A DNA stretch of 64,000 nt, from positions 1-64,000 of the forward strand of contig NZ_WELG01000002.1 of NCBI RefSeq assembly GCF_009184425.1. Reading direction: 5' to 3'. Positions 52,887 to 63,860 of the stretch are shown piece after piece (positions within the stretch are counted from its first letter, which is position 1; each line of letters begins with the position of its first letter). Both the position numbers and the translations under genes were made by a program. This DNA is from Flagellimonas olearia. Its GTDB lineage: Bacteria; Bacteroidota; Bacteroidia; Flavobacteriales; Flavobacteriaceae. A model generated the notes under the pieces. It was not told where the DNA came from, made no database searches, and saw nothing but the letters and a program-made list of their open reading frames with translations.

Positions 52887-55670
52887 TTAAAGCCTCATAA
52901 AACGAGGACCTCCGCGTCTTTGGGGACCTCCTCCCTCACCAAAGGAATTGAATTTGATGGTGAGACTTCCCATAAAATAGCGTTTTAATGCCGTTCCTTG
53001 AAAATCCTGTACAAAATCCTGCCCTGTGGTCCTTCGTGTATTGATATTCTGGTTGAGCAGGTCATACGCCAACACTTTAAGGGTTGCCGTCTTCTTGAAC
53101 ATTTGTACGCCCAAACTCATGTTCCAAAAGAGGGCATCTTTATCAAAACCACTTCCCAAGTTTCCGTTGTAGCTGTATACCACATCATTGCCCCACACCA
53201 CATTTTCGGGCCAGAAAGTGGTCATTTTAACCGATAGGCTGTGTGTTATAAAATCAATATCATCCACCATGTCCAAATTATAACGAGTAGCATTCATACC
53301 CAAGGTGTAATTGGGCTCCAGCTCCACCATTTCCATATAATTGAACCTTAAACCTATCCTCGGGTTCAGGTTTATATTACTGGCCTCCAATTTATTGCCA
53401 TTGGTAAAACCCACCTCTTTTCTAAAGTTGGCATTGGGGTTGAACGTAATCCCCAGCGTGTACAGACTGTCTTTTTTAATCTGTTTTGAATAGTTGATTC
53501 CCGCCCATCCACGGTAATTGCCCTCAATATTTTGATAGGTTGTGGTCCGTATAAAGTTGGCATCGGTGGTCGTACTGGAAACTACCTTGTCCTTTTCAAA
53601 ACTCATCCCGGAATACAAAAATATTCCGGTGCGCTCCTTCCAATTATAATCATTGAAGTTGAGATAGATGTTATGCGTGACCTGAGGCGCCAAATCCGGA
53701 TTTCCAACCACAATGTTCAAGGGATTGTTCACATTGGGCACAGGCTGTAATTGGTTCACGGAAGGCACATTGACATTGGTATTATAGTTGGCACTGATTC
53801 TTTTGTTGTTCCCCAAATTGTAGTTGAAATAAGAACTGAGCAAGAACTTGGAATAATCCTTGGAAAACGAAATGGACTGTATACGGTCCTCATTTTCAAG
53901 GTCAATGCCCTCATATCTTGCCTTAAGGTTGAATCTAATTTTTTGCCCATTGGACACAATCCCAACTTCAGGGACATGTTTTTGGGTGCTAAAGTCAAAA
54001 TCCGAACTCAAGGTGGGATTAAAGACATAATCTCCGGTTGCCTCACTAAAATCCATGACCGACCGGCTGTTTTTTTGGTCACTATCACTGTACTGATATT
54101 CAAAATCCAGAAAAAGGTCCTTTTTCAATGGCTGCCTATATACCATTCCCATTTCATAGGAATCCTCCGCATTGTCCATTACGGTCTGCTGGTCCAGAAT
54201 CTGCCCACTAGGGTCATCCCCATAAATAGTACGTTCCGAGTTCAATGCAGACTCGGTGTCATTTATTCTGTTGTTATTATTGAAATAGACCCGGACAAAT
54301 CTCCCCAAAGTATCCAGCTTCTTCATGACATCGAGCCTATTGGAAAAATTGCGCTGCATCCCATCACTGGTTCTAAGGGAGGTATTGCTATTGATCAAAT
54401 CCCCAGCTTCGTTCCTGGATATGGTATTTTCCGTATCGGTTGAGTTGGTCCGGTTTACACTTAGGGAAGGTTCCAGACTAACGCGGGTAGTCTTATCGAT
54501 ATCAAATTCCATATTGGCCGTAGCTTGATTCGAATTGGTGGTTCCCACAAAATTGGTTTCGGTATCGGTGAAAAAATTACCGGTGGGCAATATGTTCTCC
54601 CTTGATATTCTTTCATCGTTGTAGGAATCGCTATAGGAATAGAAATAGTTGCCATCTGTTCGGTAGCGATCCTTCTCCTGATTGGCATAACTGGCCCCAA
54701 CGGTAGAGGAAGTCGCAATTCCCTGGCCAAATCCAAAAGAGGTGTTTCCCACGGCAAAGGACCCATTCTGCCCAAATCTCATCCCATTCCCTCTTGCCCT
54801 TCCTACCATATCATAGATCTCATCGAATGAAAAACCCGGATTGTTCACATTATTGGAACTTCCCAACAGGCTTACCCTTTGGGTATCGTTAAAGTAGTTC
54901 ACCAAGCCATTGGCCTGGTATCGATCATCTGTACCATATCCTGCGGACAGGCGTCCCATGTACCCCTTGTTCATGTTCTCTTTCAAGGTAAGGTTGATGG
55001 TCTTGGTTTCCCCATCCCCTTCTTCACCCATAAACCGCTGTTGTTTGGTCTTGGTATTGGTAATTTGGATTTTACTGATCACATCCTTGGAAAGGCTCTT
55101 GGTAACCACCTTGGGATCTTTACTGAAAAACACCTGATCGTTCACCAAAACCTGATTGACCTCTTTGCCGTTTACCGTGATTTTGCCCTCGCTATCCACC
55201 TCCACACCCGGAAGCTGTTTCAATAATTCTTCCACCGTGGCATCGGGTCGGACAGTAAAGGAATCGGCATTGAACTCCAAAGTATCCTTTCGTATCGCTA
55301 TGGGAACTCTTTCGGCGATTACATCAACTCCTTGGAGTTCTTGCAAGCGTTCTTCCATTTTTATTGTGCCAAGATCCACCATGGGCTTAAGCTGTACTTC
55401 AATGCTCTTTGACTCAAAACCATTATAGGAAAAATTCACTCTAACCCTTTTGACCGAAGTTTTGCCCTCCAAAGCAAAGCTTCCATTGGCATTGGTAATA
55501 GTGTATGAAATAAGGGTACTATCTTGGGCGGACTCTGCATATATAGTGGCCCCCTCCAAAGGAGTTTCATTGGTTGAATCCACCATTTTCCCCTTAACAA
55601 GAAAATCTTGCGCCGAAACGGATAAACACGATAAAAAAAAGAGAGCAGATACTATGAACGACTTGGTCAA
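52887..55670 (-). CDS. Outer-membrane beta-barrel protein with carboxypeptidase-like N-terminus
   Basis: A 927-residue outer-membrane protein. Signal peptide (1-20, ends SVSAQ), a carboxypeptidase regulatory-like beta-sandwich (about 22-105, FLVKGKMVDSTNETPLEGAT), a short plug-like region (RKDTLEFNADSFTVRPDATV, EELLKQLPGVEVDSEGKITV) and a long barrel (about 260-927). It resembles the TonB-receptor-like 'outer membrane beta-barrel' family of Bacteroidetes. The tail is Gly/Arg-rich (GEGGGPQRRGGPRFMRL), which is unusual for a barrel end. No ATG is in frame at the start, so TTG at 55670 is used. Ligand unknown. Confidence 0.82.
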   Translation of the reverse strand: MTKSFIVSALFFLSCLSVSAQDFLVKGKMVDSTNETPLEGATIYAESAQDSTLISYTITNANGSFALEGKTSVKRVRVNFSYNGFESKSIEVQLKPMVDLGTIKMEERLQELQGVDVIAERVPIAIRKDTLEFNADSFTVRPDATVEELLKQLPGVEVDSEGKITVNGKEVNQVLVNDQVFFSKDPKVVTKSLSKDVISKIQITNTKTKQQRFMGEEGDGETKTINLTLKENMNKGYMGRLSAGYGTDDRYQANGLVNYFNDTQRVSLLGSSNNVNNPGFSFDEIYDMVGRARGNGMRFGQNGSFAVGNTSFGFGQGIATSSTVGASYANQEKDRYRTDGNYFYSYSDSYNDERISRENILPTGNFFTDTETNFVGTTNSNQATANMEFDIDKTTRVSLEPSLSVNRTNSTDTENTISRNEAGDLINSNTSLRTSDGMQRNFSNRLDVMKKLDTLGRFVRVYFNNNNRINDTESALNSERTIYGDDPSGQILDQQTVMDNAEDSYEMGMVYRQPLKKDLFLDFEYQYSDSDQKNSRSVMDFSEATGDYVFNPTLSSDFDFSTQKHVPEVGIVSNGQKIRFNLKARYEGIDLENEDRIQSISFSKDYSKFLLSSYFNYNLGNNKRISANYNTNVNVPSVNQLQPVPNVNNPLNIVVGNPDLAPQVTHNIYLNFNDYNWKERTGIFLYSGMSFEKDKVVSSTTTDANFIRTTTYQNIEGNYRGWAGINYSKQIKKDSLYTLGITFNPNANFRKEVGFTNGNKLEASNINLNPRIGLRFNYMEMVELEPNYTLGMNATRYNLDMVDDIDFITHSLSVKMTTFWPENVVWGNDVVYSYNGNLGSGFDKDALFWNMSLGVQMFKKTATLKVLAYDLLNQNINTRRTTGQDFVQDFQGTALKRYFMGSLTIKFNSFGEGGGPQRRGGPRFMRL

Positions 55671-55922
55671 ATGGTTGTCTATTTTCTGGTTTTGAGATAA
55701 TTCCTACAGAAAAATATTATTTTATATAAAGCCAACCATTCGGTTTAACGAAAATTTGGTATCAAATATCCCCAAATCATAAAAATATCATAATGAGACA
55801 TCCTTGTTAAAAGATCTCCTCGTAAATCTTAAGACGCCATCCGTAAACTAGTAAAGCCTTGTATCCAATTTTAACTATCTTGGTTCTGGCAAAAGTCTTA
55901 GTTTAATCAATTCCCGTTTGGC

Positions 55923-58900
55923 ATGTCCCGTTTTTGTAAATTTCTTTTCGTATCCCTACTTGTTTTAACCGTTTCCTGTAAGAAAAAATCTGATGAAACC
56001 GCAACTGACAACCTCTTCAAGTTCAAGGAGTATATCAGTTACCATACCCACGGCAACCAAAGTATTTCCACCCCCATCACCCTTGCCTTGGCGCAACAAC
56101 TAGATCAATTTGAGCTTACCCAGGAACTCCCCAATGACTATTTCAAGATTTCTCCCAAAGTCGATGGAAAACTGATCATAGAAAATGGCCGGGAACTTAC
56201 CTTCCAACCTTCGGAATACCTAAAACCTGACACGGAATACACCGTCACAGTGGCCCTCAACAAGCTTTTTGAGGGTATTGAGGGAGATTTTAAAAAATAT
56301 ACCTTCAGCTTTAAGACCATTGCCCCAAACTTCAAGATCAATTTGGGCACCCTGCAATCCTATAGCAAGGATTGGCAATATTTGACAGGGACCTTGGATG
56401 CTTCCGATATCTTGGAAGCCTCAAAAGCCATTCAAGTACTTTCTGTACAACAAAATGGCAACAACGTACCGATCACATGGGACGAAACCACGGAAAATGC
56501 CCAATATTTCAGTTTTCGAATCGACAGTATTTCACGCAAAACAGAAGACAGTGAGCTACTTATCAATTGGAATGGAAAAGCATTGGGTGTGGACAACCAA
56601 GGCTCCGAGACCTATCCGATTCCAGGCTTGAACAAATTTGTGATCGTGGATGCCAAGACCACTTCGGCTCCCAATGCAGTGTTGACCCTAAACTTTTCGG
56701 AACCCCTTAAACCCAATCAAAACCTAAAGGGTCTGGTCACCATTGAAAATGCCGAAAGTCTCCGTTATGAAATCGATGGAAACCTTCTAAAAGTATATCC
56801 ATCCAACCGAATCTTGGGGGAAGTCCGCGTCAATGCATTTGAAGGCATTAAAAGTGAGTATGGCTTTACCTTAAAAAACACATTTTCCGAACTGGTTTCA
56901 TTTGAGCAATTAAAGCCTGCCGTTCGGCTCATTTCCAAAGGAACCATCCTGCCCAATGCCGCATCCACTCCCATTTATTTTGAAACCGTAAACCTTTCCG
57001 CCGTTGAAGTAAGGGTCATCCAGGTGTATGAGAACAACATGCTGCAATACCTGCAGAACAATGACCTCACCCAAGATTACGACCCCGATTTAAGACCTGT
57101 GGGTCGAAGGGTGGCCTACAAAGTGATTCCTTTGGCGAAAAAAGGTGGTGAAAACACAAGCTATTGGAAGGCTCATGCGTTAGATCTTTCCGAGTTGATA
57201 AAGATTCACCCGGGGTCCTTGTACCGGGTAGAGTTCAGCTTCAAAAAAGAACACACTACCTATGATTGTGGCAATACGGACAATCCTGAAGAAGTCGAGG
57301 AATACGTCTCCCAAAGCTCCAGCGATGAATCGTTGGAGGAACGGTACTGGGACAATGAAATCTACTACTGGAGAAATTACAGCTACAACTGGGAAGAGCG
57401 CGACAATCCATGTCACCAAGCCTACTACAATTACGACCGCATTGCCTCCACCAATTTATTGGGCAGTGATCTTGGACTTATTGTAAAAAAGGGGAACAAT
57501 CGCTCCCATCATTTTGCAGTGACCAATCTATTGACTACCAAACCGGAAGCTGGAACCCCTATCAAACTGTACAATTTCCAACAGCAATTGGTGGGCGAAG
57601 TAACCACGGATGCTTCTGGCTTCGCTGTTTTTGACAGTGATACATCCATTGCTTTTGCCGTGGCCCAAAAGAACAACAACTTTGCCTATGCCAAACTAGC
57701 GGATGGCAACGCCCTTTCCTTGAGCAAGTTCGATGTCTCTGGGGAGGAACTTCAAAAGGGACTCCAAGGCTTTATCTATACCGAGAGAGGAGTGCACCGC
57801 CCTGGCGATGTCATCCACCTTACCTTTGTCTTGGACGACAAAGGCAATCCCTTGCCCAAAGATCATCCCGTAACCTTGGAGGTCAGTGATGCCCGCGGCA
57901 AATTGGTGCAGCGCAATGTGCTCACAGCGGAAGCCGCTCCCATATCTGAAGGGCTCTATGCCAAAAAAGAAGAAAAATTCCACTATTTCCCCATTCCCAC
58001 CCAACCCAATTCACCGACTGGGACCTGGAATGCCAAAATCATCGTGGGAGGGGCACAGTTCAATAAGAGCTTAAAAGTAGCCACCGTAAAGCCCAACAGA
58101 CTCAAAGTAGACTTTACCTTTGACGATGAAGTCCTTAAGGCCAACACCAACAATAAAGGGAAAGCAACCGTTCAATGGTTGCACGGAGCACCTGCCCGAA
58201 ACCTTAAAATCGATATCAATGCCTCCTTGGAACAAAGCAGTAGCGCATTCCCCAACTTCAAGGGATATGTTTTCCAAGATCCCGTGCGGAGTTTCAACCA
58301 GACCGAGCTACAATGGATCACCTCTAAATTGGATGCCAATGGGGTTTTGGACATCAACGAAAAAATAAGCATCAATGGCAATGCTCCTGGCATGCTGCAG
58401 GCTACTTTTACCACAAAAGTGTTTGAAGGCGGTGGGGATTTCTCCATCGATGTCTTTTCCAAAAAACTGGCCCCCTTTTCACATTTTGTGGGACTTCGCT
58501 CACCAGAGGCCAAACGATATGGCTCCTTCCTGACCGATGAGAATACCTCTTTTGATGTAGTGTCGGTCAATGATCAAGGAAAACCGTCGGGGAACCGAAA
58601 ATTAAAGGTGCAAGTATTCAAAATTGAATGGCGCTGGTGGTGGAACCGGGGCTATGACAATCTCTCACGATACGAAAATGCCACGGTACACCGTCCCTTC
58701 AAGGAAATGGAAATAACCACGGGTGCCGATGGAAAAGCCAACTTCAACATCAATGTTCCCGACGAGGAAGGCGGGCGTTTCTTGATTCGGGTGATTGATG
58801 AAGCCTCTGGCCACGCCACAGGAAGAACCGCCTATTTCTACCGCAATTGGGGGAAGAGACCCGCTTCCGGGGATACCGAAAGTTCCAAAATCCTGGTCTT

Positions 58901-61478
58901 CTCTGCTGATAAGGAAAAATATCAATTGGGAGAAGAAGCTGTAGTCACCTTCCCTTCGGATAGGGGTGGACGCGCATTGATCAGTATTGAAAATGGAACC
59001 GAGGTCCTTTCCCAACAATGGATCGAGACCTCGGCCCAAGAAACCAAGGCCACGATTCCCATCACGGCCGAAATGGCGCCCAATGCCTATATTAATATCT
59101 CATTGTTGCAGCCCCATGGACAGGTAAAGAACGATCTGCCTATCCGTCTGTATGGTGTGGTGCCCCTTTTGGTTGAAAACCCGGCCACCTTTTTGGAACC
59201 GCAACTTTCCGTGCCCGAGGTGCTTCAACCCGAGAAATCTTATACAATATCCGTTTCCGAAGCCAATAAAAAACCCATGACCTATTCCCTTGCTGTTGTA
59301 GATGAAGGTCTATTGGACCTGACCCGTTTCAAGACTCCGGACATCCACAGCTCGTTTTACGCAAGACAGGCATTGGGGGTAAAGACCTTTGATATTTTTG
59401 ATGATGTCATGGGTGCCTACTCCATCAGTGTGGACAATATTTACGCCATTGGTGGGGGTGGAATCGGTGCTGGGGCCAAAAATCGCAAGGCACAACGCTT
59501 TAAACCTGTGGTCACCTATTTGGGGCCCTTCACGTTAAAAGCTGGGGAAAAGGCATCCCATACCATTGACATGCCCAATTATGTGGGTGCCGTCCGTACC
59601 ATGGTGGTGGCCGGAAATCGCAACAGCGCTTATGGGAATGCCGAAAAAACCACTCCGGTACGCAAACCTCTGATGGTATTGACCTCCATTCCCAGAAAAT
59701 TGTCACCCGGTGAAAAAGTGACCATCCCTGTAACAGTCTTTGCCATGGAACCCAAAGTGAAAAATGTAACGGTTTCCATTGATGCGGGCAAGGCCTTAGA
59801 GCCCATTGAAGGCACCTCCAAAAGTATTACGTTCAACTCGGTTGGGGAACAGATCGTGAATTTTGATTTTAAAGTCAACCCCACGACCTCCTACCAAACC
59901 ATAAAGGTTACGGCTTCGGGCGCTGGGGAAAACGCCAGTAGTGAAATCGAGATTGATGTGGAAAACCCCAACCCGATCACCACAAAAAGTGAACTGTATA
60001 CCATTGATGCCAATGGTTCGCAGACCCTATCCTTTGAAACCTTCGGCACTTCGGGAACCAATGAAGCTTTTGTGGAGTTTTCTACCCTCCCCCCCATGGA
60101 TTTTTCAAAACGAATGGATTATCTGCTGCGCTACCCCCACGGTTGTGTGGAACAGACCACATCCGCTGCATTCCCACAATTATTTTTGGCCGATGTCTTG
60201 GATGTTACTTTTGAACGAAAAAAAGACATCGAGAAAAATGTGAAGGCAGCCATCCGCAGATTGGGTGATTTTCAAACCCCATCTGGCGGACTCAGCTACT
60301 GGGCAGGCTATGGCAATGCCGATGATTGGGGCACCTCATATGCCGGTCATTTTATGTTGGAGGCCAAACAACAAGGCTATCAACTGCCATTGACCTTCTT
60401 GAGCAATTGGCTGCGATACCAAAAGAACACGGCCCGCCAATGGAGCAATCAGGCTACGGGATACAACACTGATGTTGCACAGGCTTACCGCCTCTACACC
60501 TTGGCCTTGGCTCAACAACCGGAACTGGCAGCCATGAACCGACTACGAGAATCCAAGAACTTGAGCAATGAGGCCAAATGGCGTTTGGCAGCGGCTTACG
60601 CCTTGGCCGGCAAGAAAGAAGTGGCACAAGAGATTGCACAAAAGGCGAACATCGACTTCACTCCCAACAATTACAATTACAGAACCTATGGTTCTGTGTT
60701 CCGAAACCGGGCCATGGCCTTGGAAACCTTGGTCATTTTGGGGGATGCCCAACAACGGGAGCTGGCAATTTCCTTGACCAAAAACCTATCATCACAACGT
60801 TGGTATAGCACCCAGGAAACGGCCTACGCCCTACTCTCCCTATCTAAAATGGTGTTGAAGAACGGTGGCAAGTCCATTGATTTGACTTTTATCCAAAATG
60901 GGAAAGAAACGGCCGTAAAAACCGATAGGGCCATTGCCCAAAGAGGTCTTGCCATTACTGCTTTCAACAATGAATTGCAGATAAACAACAAACAGGGCAA
61001 TACCATTTATGTCACCCTCACGCAAACCGGAAAACTTCCTGTTGGTGAAGAATTGGCCCAACAGCAAAACCTGAATCTGTCTGTGGCCTATCTGGATGCC
61101 ATTGGAAACGCAATCAATATGAACGAGCTTAGGCAAGGAAGCGAGTTTCAGGCAAAAATCACGATTTACAACAGTTCCAATGATTATGTGGACAATGTGG
61201 CCCTGACCCATATTGTGCCCAGCGGATGGGAAATCGTGGACACTTCCTATGCGGGTGGTGACAATGGTAATGCTTCCAAAGCGGATTATGTGGATACAAG
61301 GGACGACCGTACCCATCTATATTTTGACCTTGGTCCGAAAAAATCAAAAAGCTTCACGATAAAACTGAATGCTTCATTCCTAGGCGATTACTATCTGCCC
61401 GGAGCACAAGCCGAAGCCATGTACGACAATAACTACCAAGCCCGAAACAAAGGACAATGGATTAAAGTGGTTCAGTGA
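55923..61478 (+). CDS. Alpha-2-macroglobulin-family lipoprotein (YfhM type)
   Basis: An 1851-residue periplasmic lipoprotein. The signal peptide ends in lipobox TVSC (Cys at about 19). It has bacterial MG1/MG2-type beta-sandwich domains (about 40-560), bait-region-like and MG3-MG7 domains, and the thioester domain (from about 1400) with HGCVEQTTSAAF: Cys1408-Val-Glu-Gln1411 can form the covalent-trapping thioester. The C-terminal beta domain closes the chain. Bacterial alpha-2-macroglobulins protect the periplasm by trapping proteases. The pbpC gene starts 1 bp after the stop, the well-known yfhM-pbpC pair. Confidence 0.95.
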   Translation: MSRFCKFLFVSLLVLTVSCKKKSDETATDNLFKFKEYISYHTHGNQSISTPITLALAQQLDQFELTQELPNDYFKISPKVDGKLIIENGRELTFQPSEYLKPDTEYTVTVALNKLFEGIEGDFKKYTFSFKTIAPNFKINLGTLQSYSKDWQYLTGTLDASDILEASKAIQVLSVQQNGNNVPITWDETTENAQYFSFRIDSISRKTEDSELLINWNGKALGVDNQGSETYPIPGLNKFVIVDAKTTSAPNAVLTLNFSEPLKPNQNLKGLVTIENAESLRYEIDGNLLKVYPSNRILGEVRVNAFEGIKSEYGFTLKNTFSELVSFEQLKPAVRLISKGTILPNAASTPIYFETVNLSAVEVRVIQVYENNMLQYLQNNDLTQDYDPDLRPVGRRVAYKVIPLAKKGGENTSYWKAHALDLSELIKIHPGSLYRVEFSFKKEHTTYDCGNTDNPEEVEEYVSQSSSDESLEERYWDNEIYYWRNYSYNWEERDNPCHQAYYNYDRIASTNLLGSDLGLIVKKGNNRSHHFAVTNLLTTKPEAGTPIKLYNFQQQLVGEVTTDASGFAVFDSDTSIAFAVAQKNNNFAYAKLADGNALSLSKFDVSGEELQKGLQGFIYTERGVHRPGDVIHLTFVLDDKGNPLPKDHPVTLEVSDARGKLVQRNVLTAEAAPISEGLYAKKEEKFHYFPIPTQPNSPTGTWNAKIIVGGAQFNKSLKVATVKPNRLKVDFTFDDEVLKANTNNKGKATVQWLHGAPARNLKIDINASLEQSSSAFPNFKGYVFQDPVRSFNQTELQWITSKLDANGVLDINEKISINGNAPGMLQATFTTKVFEGGGDFSIDVFSKKLAPFSHFVGLRSPEAKRYGSFLTDENTSFDVVSVNDQGKPSGNRKLKVQVFKIEWRWWWNRGYDNLSRYENATVHRPFKEMEITTGADGKANFNINVPDEEGGRFLIRVIDEASGHATGRTAYFYRNWGKRPASGDTESSKILVFSADKEKYQLGEEAVVTFPSDRGGRALISIENGTEVLSQQWIETSAQETKATIPITAEMAPNAYINISLLQPHGQVKNDLPIRLYGVVPLLVENPATFLEPQLSVPEVLQPEKSYTISVSEANKKPMTYSLAVVDEGLLDLTRFKTPDIHSSFYARQALGVKTFDIFDDVMGAYSISVDNIYAIGGGGIGAGAKNRKAQRFKPVVTYLGPFTLKAGEKASHTIDMPNYVGAVRTMVVAGNRNSAYGNAEKTTPVRKPLMVLTSIPRKLSPGEKVTIPVTVFAMEPKVKNVTVSIDAGKALEPIEGTSKSITFNSVGEQIVNFDFKVNPTTSYQTIKVTASGAGENASSEIEIDVENPNPITTKSELYTIDANGSQTLSFETFGTSGTNEAFVEFSTLPPMDFSKRMDYLLRYPHGCVEQTTSAAFPQLFLADVLDVTFERKKDIEKNVKAAIRRLGDFQTPSGGLSYWAGYGNADDWGTSYAGHFMLEAKQQGYQLPLTFLSNWLRYQKNTARQWSNQATGYNTDVAQAYRLYTLALAQQPELAAMNRLRESKNLSNEAKWRLAAAYALAGKKEVAQEIAQKANIDFTPNNYNYRTYGSVFRNRAMALETLVILGDAQQRELAISLTKNLSSQRWYSTQETAYALLSLSKMVLKNGGKSIDLTFIQNGKETAVKTDRAIAQRGLAITAFNNELQINNKQGNTIYVTLTQTGKLPVGEELAQQQNLNLSVAYLDAIGNAINMNELRQGSEFQAKITIYNSSNDYVDNVALTHIVPSGWEIVDTSYAGGDNGNASKADYVDTRDDRTHLYFDLGPKKSKSFTIKLNASFLGDYYLPGAQAEAMYDNNYQARNKGQWIKVVQ

Positions 61479-61479
61479 T

Positions 61480-63858
61480 GTGGCGTGGATAAAAAACATA
61501 TCGCCCCTACGAAAAACGCTTACCAAGCATAAAATCAAGATAAGTGTCCTTGGCGCTGTCTTGATTTTATGGTTGTTCTGTCTGCCCAAAAAACTGTTCC
61601 AAGACCCTACCTCCACGGTCGTCAACAGTTCCGATGGGATTCTGATCGGGGCTAGGATTGCCGATGATGGGCAATGGCGGTTTCCCCAGTTGGACTCCGT
61701 TCCCAAGCGTTTCGAGGAGTGTATCCTATTATTTGAGGATGAATATTTTTACAGACATCCCGGCTTCAATCCCATTTCCATCGTCAAGGCGATTGGACAC
61801 AACCTTACCAAAAAAACTCGTAGGGGTGGAAGCACCATTACCCAACAGGTAATTCGCCTAAGTCGGAAAAACAGGGGTCGCACCTATTGGGAGAAGTGTA
61901 TTGAGATTTTTATGGCCACCCGATTGGAACTAGGATATTCCAAAGAGGAGATTCTGAATTTATACGCTTCGCATACCCCCTATGGCGGCAATGTGGTAGG
62001 ATTGGAAACGGCTGCATGGCGCTACTTTGGCCTTCCCGCCCATGAATTGAGTTGGGGACAATCGGCGGCATTGGCGATTTTACCCAATGCACCCTCCTTG
62101 ATCTTTCCCGGAAGAAATGAGCAGGTGCTTTTGGGCAAGCGGAACCGGTTGTTACAAAAGTTATGGGAAAAGGATGTGATAGACGAAACCACCTATGAAT
62201 TGGCCTTGGAGGAGCCCTTGCCCCAAAAACCCATGCCCCTCCCAGATGTGACGCCCCATCTTACGGAACGGATTAGAAATGGACACCCGGGACAACGCAT
62301 TACAACGTCCATTGACCGCCCCCTACAAAATCGACTCAACCTATTGGCCGAAAGACACTATCAGCAATTAAAAAGTAACGAAATCCATAATCTGGCCATT
62401 TTGGTACTGGATGTGGAAACCCGAAAGGTTTTGGGCTATGTGGGGAATTCCCCTTCGGGGAAAGACCATGCCAATTATGTGGATATCATTACCAAGAACA
62501 GAAGTACGGGAAGTACCCTAAAACCCTTTCTTTTCGCTTCCTTGCTAGATGAAGGTATTGTGTTGCCCCATAGTTTGGTCGAGGATGTTCCCACCGTCAT
62601 CAACGGATACCATCCCCAGAATTTTGACAAAAAACATGCGGGTGCAGTACCGGCCAGCAGGGCACTTTCCCGCTCTTTGAATGTCCCTGCGGTACGATTG
62701 CTTAGGGAGTATGGGTTACAAAAATTCTACAACAAGCTCAAAAAAATGAATTTGGAATCACTGGACCGCCCCTCTTCGTATTATGGATTGTCCTTGATTC
62801 TCGGGGGAGCCGAAAGCTCTTTATGGGAAGTGACCCAAACGTATGCTGCCTTGGCCTCCACCTTGAATTATTTTGTGGACCACTCGAGCACCTACCGCCC
62901 AACCGAGTTTCTGGAACCTTCTTATCTTCTAGAGGATAAACTGGATTTTGGGGAACAACAATTCGACCCATCCATTTTTGGTGCGGGAGCCATCTATAGC
63001 ACCTTTCAATCCATGATGGAGGTGAATCGCCCGGAAGGGAGTGAGAACTGGCAATTTTTTGATTCCTCCCAGCCCATTGCTTGGAAAACGGGAACTAGTT
63101 TTGGGTTTAAGGATGCCTGGGCCGTGGGCACCACTCCCAAATACACCATTGGGGTCTGGGTGGGCAATGCCGATGGGGAAGGCAGACCTGGCCTAACAGG
63201 AATCAACGCAGCAGCCCCTATTCTTTTTGATGTACTGGACGCCCTGCCCTACAGCAATTGGTTTCAAGAACCTTTTGATGACCTGATCGAGTTGGAGGTA
63301 TGCACCCAAAGTGGTTACCGTGCTTCGGTCTACTGTAGCGAAACCCAAAAGGAGTATGTGCCCACCCACGGTACACGAAGTGGTCCCTGCCCCTATCATC
63401 AGCAGGTATTTCTGGATGCCTCGGAACAATTTCGGGTGCATTCCGACTGCTACCCTTTGGAAGACATGGTAGCCCAAACCTGGTTTGTGCTCCCCCCCGT
63501 ACTGGAGTACTATTATACCACATCGCACCCCAATTACGCACCGCTACCTCCGTATCTGGACGGATGTTCTTCCGTGGAAAGCCAACCTATGGATTTTCTT
63601 TACCCGAAGCGGAACGAGACCATTTTGCTCCCCAAGGATTTGGGCAATACAACTTCTGATATCGTCCTAAAATTGGCGCATCAGCAGTCCAATGCCATTG
63701 TCTACTGGTATCTGGACGAAACCTATTTGGGCAAGACCGAAAATTTCCACGAACTGATTCTGGACATCAAACCAGGGGATTATGTGCTTTCCGCCACGGA
63801 CCATTTGGGCAATCGCCTAGAACAATCCATCCAGGTCCGGTTGGCCTCAGAAAACTAA
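61480..63858 (+). CDS. pbpC: Penicillin-binding protein 1C
   Basis: A 792-residue bifunctional peptidoglycan synthase. Inner-membrane anchor at about 16-36 (KIKISVLGAVLILWLFCLPK), then the GT51 glycosyltransferase with EDEYFYRHPGFNPISIVKAI and RRGGSTITQQVIRL. The transpeptidase carries SxxK in GSTLKPFLFASLL and KTGTSFGFKDAWAVG, and a C-terminal PBP1C domain (about 605-790) follows. The start is GTG at 61480, 1 bp after the alpha-2-macroglobulin stop, so the two are translationally coupled. The pairing suggests that the cell wall is repaired where the trap protein defends the periplasm. Confidence 0.95.
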   Translation: MAWIKNISPLRKTLTKHKIKISVLGAVLILWLFCLPKKLFQDPTSTVVNSSDGILIGARIADDGQWRFPQLDSVPKRFEECILLFEDEYFYRHPGFNPISIVKAIGHNLTKKTRRGGSTITQQVIRLSRKNRGRTYWEKCIEIFMATRLELGYSKEEILNLYASHTPYGGNVVGLETAAWRYFGLPAHELSWGQSAALAILPNAPSLIFPGRNEQVLLGKRNRLLQKLWEKDVIDETTYELALEEPLPQKPMPLPDVTPHLTERIRNGHPGQRITTSIDRPLQNRLNLLAERHYQQLKSNEIHNLAILVLDVETRKVLGYVGNSPSGKDHANYVDIITKNRSTGSTLKPFLFASLLDEGIVLPHSLVEDVPTVINGYHPQNFDKKHAGAVPASRALSRSLNVPAVRLLREYGLQKFYNKLKKMNLESLDRPSSYYGLSLILGGAESSLWEVTQTYAALASTLNYFVDHSSTYRPTEFLEPSYLLEDKLDFGEQQFDPSIFGAGAIYSTFQSMMEVNRPEGSENWQFFDSSQPIAWKTGTSFGFKDAWAVGTTPKYTIGVWVGNADGEGRPGLTGINAAAPILFDVLDALPYSNWFQEPFDDLIELEVCTQSGYRASVYCSETQKEYVPTHGTRSGPCPYHQQVFLDASEQFRVHSDCYPLEDMVAQTWFVLPPVLEYYYTTSHPNYAPLPPYLDGCSSVESQPMDFLYPKRNETILLPKDLGNTTSDIVLKLAHQQSNAIVYWYLDETYLGKTENFHELILDIKPGDYVLSATDHLGNRLEQSIQVRLASEN

Positions 63859-63860
63859 GC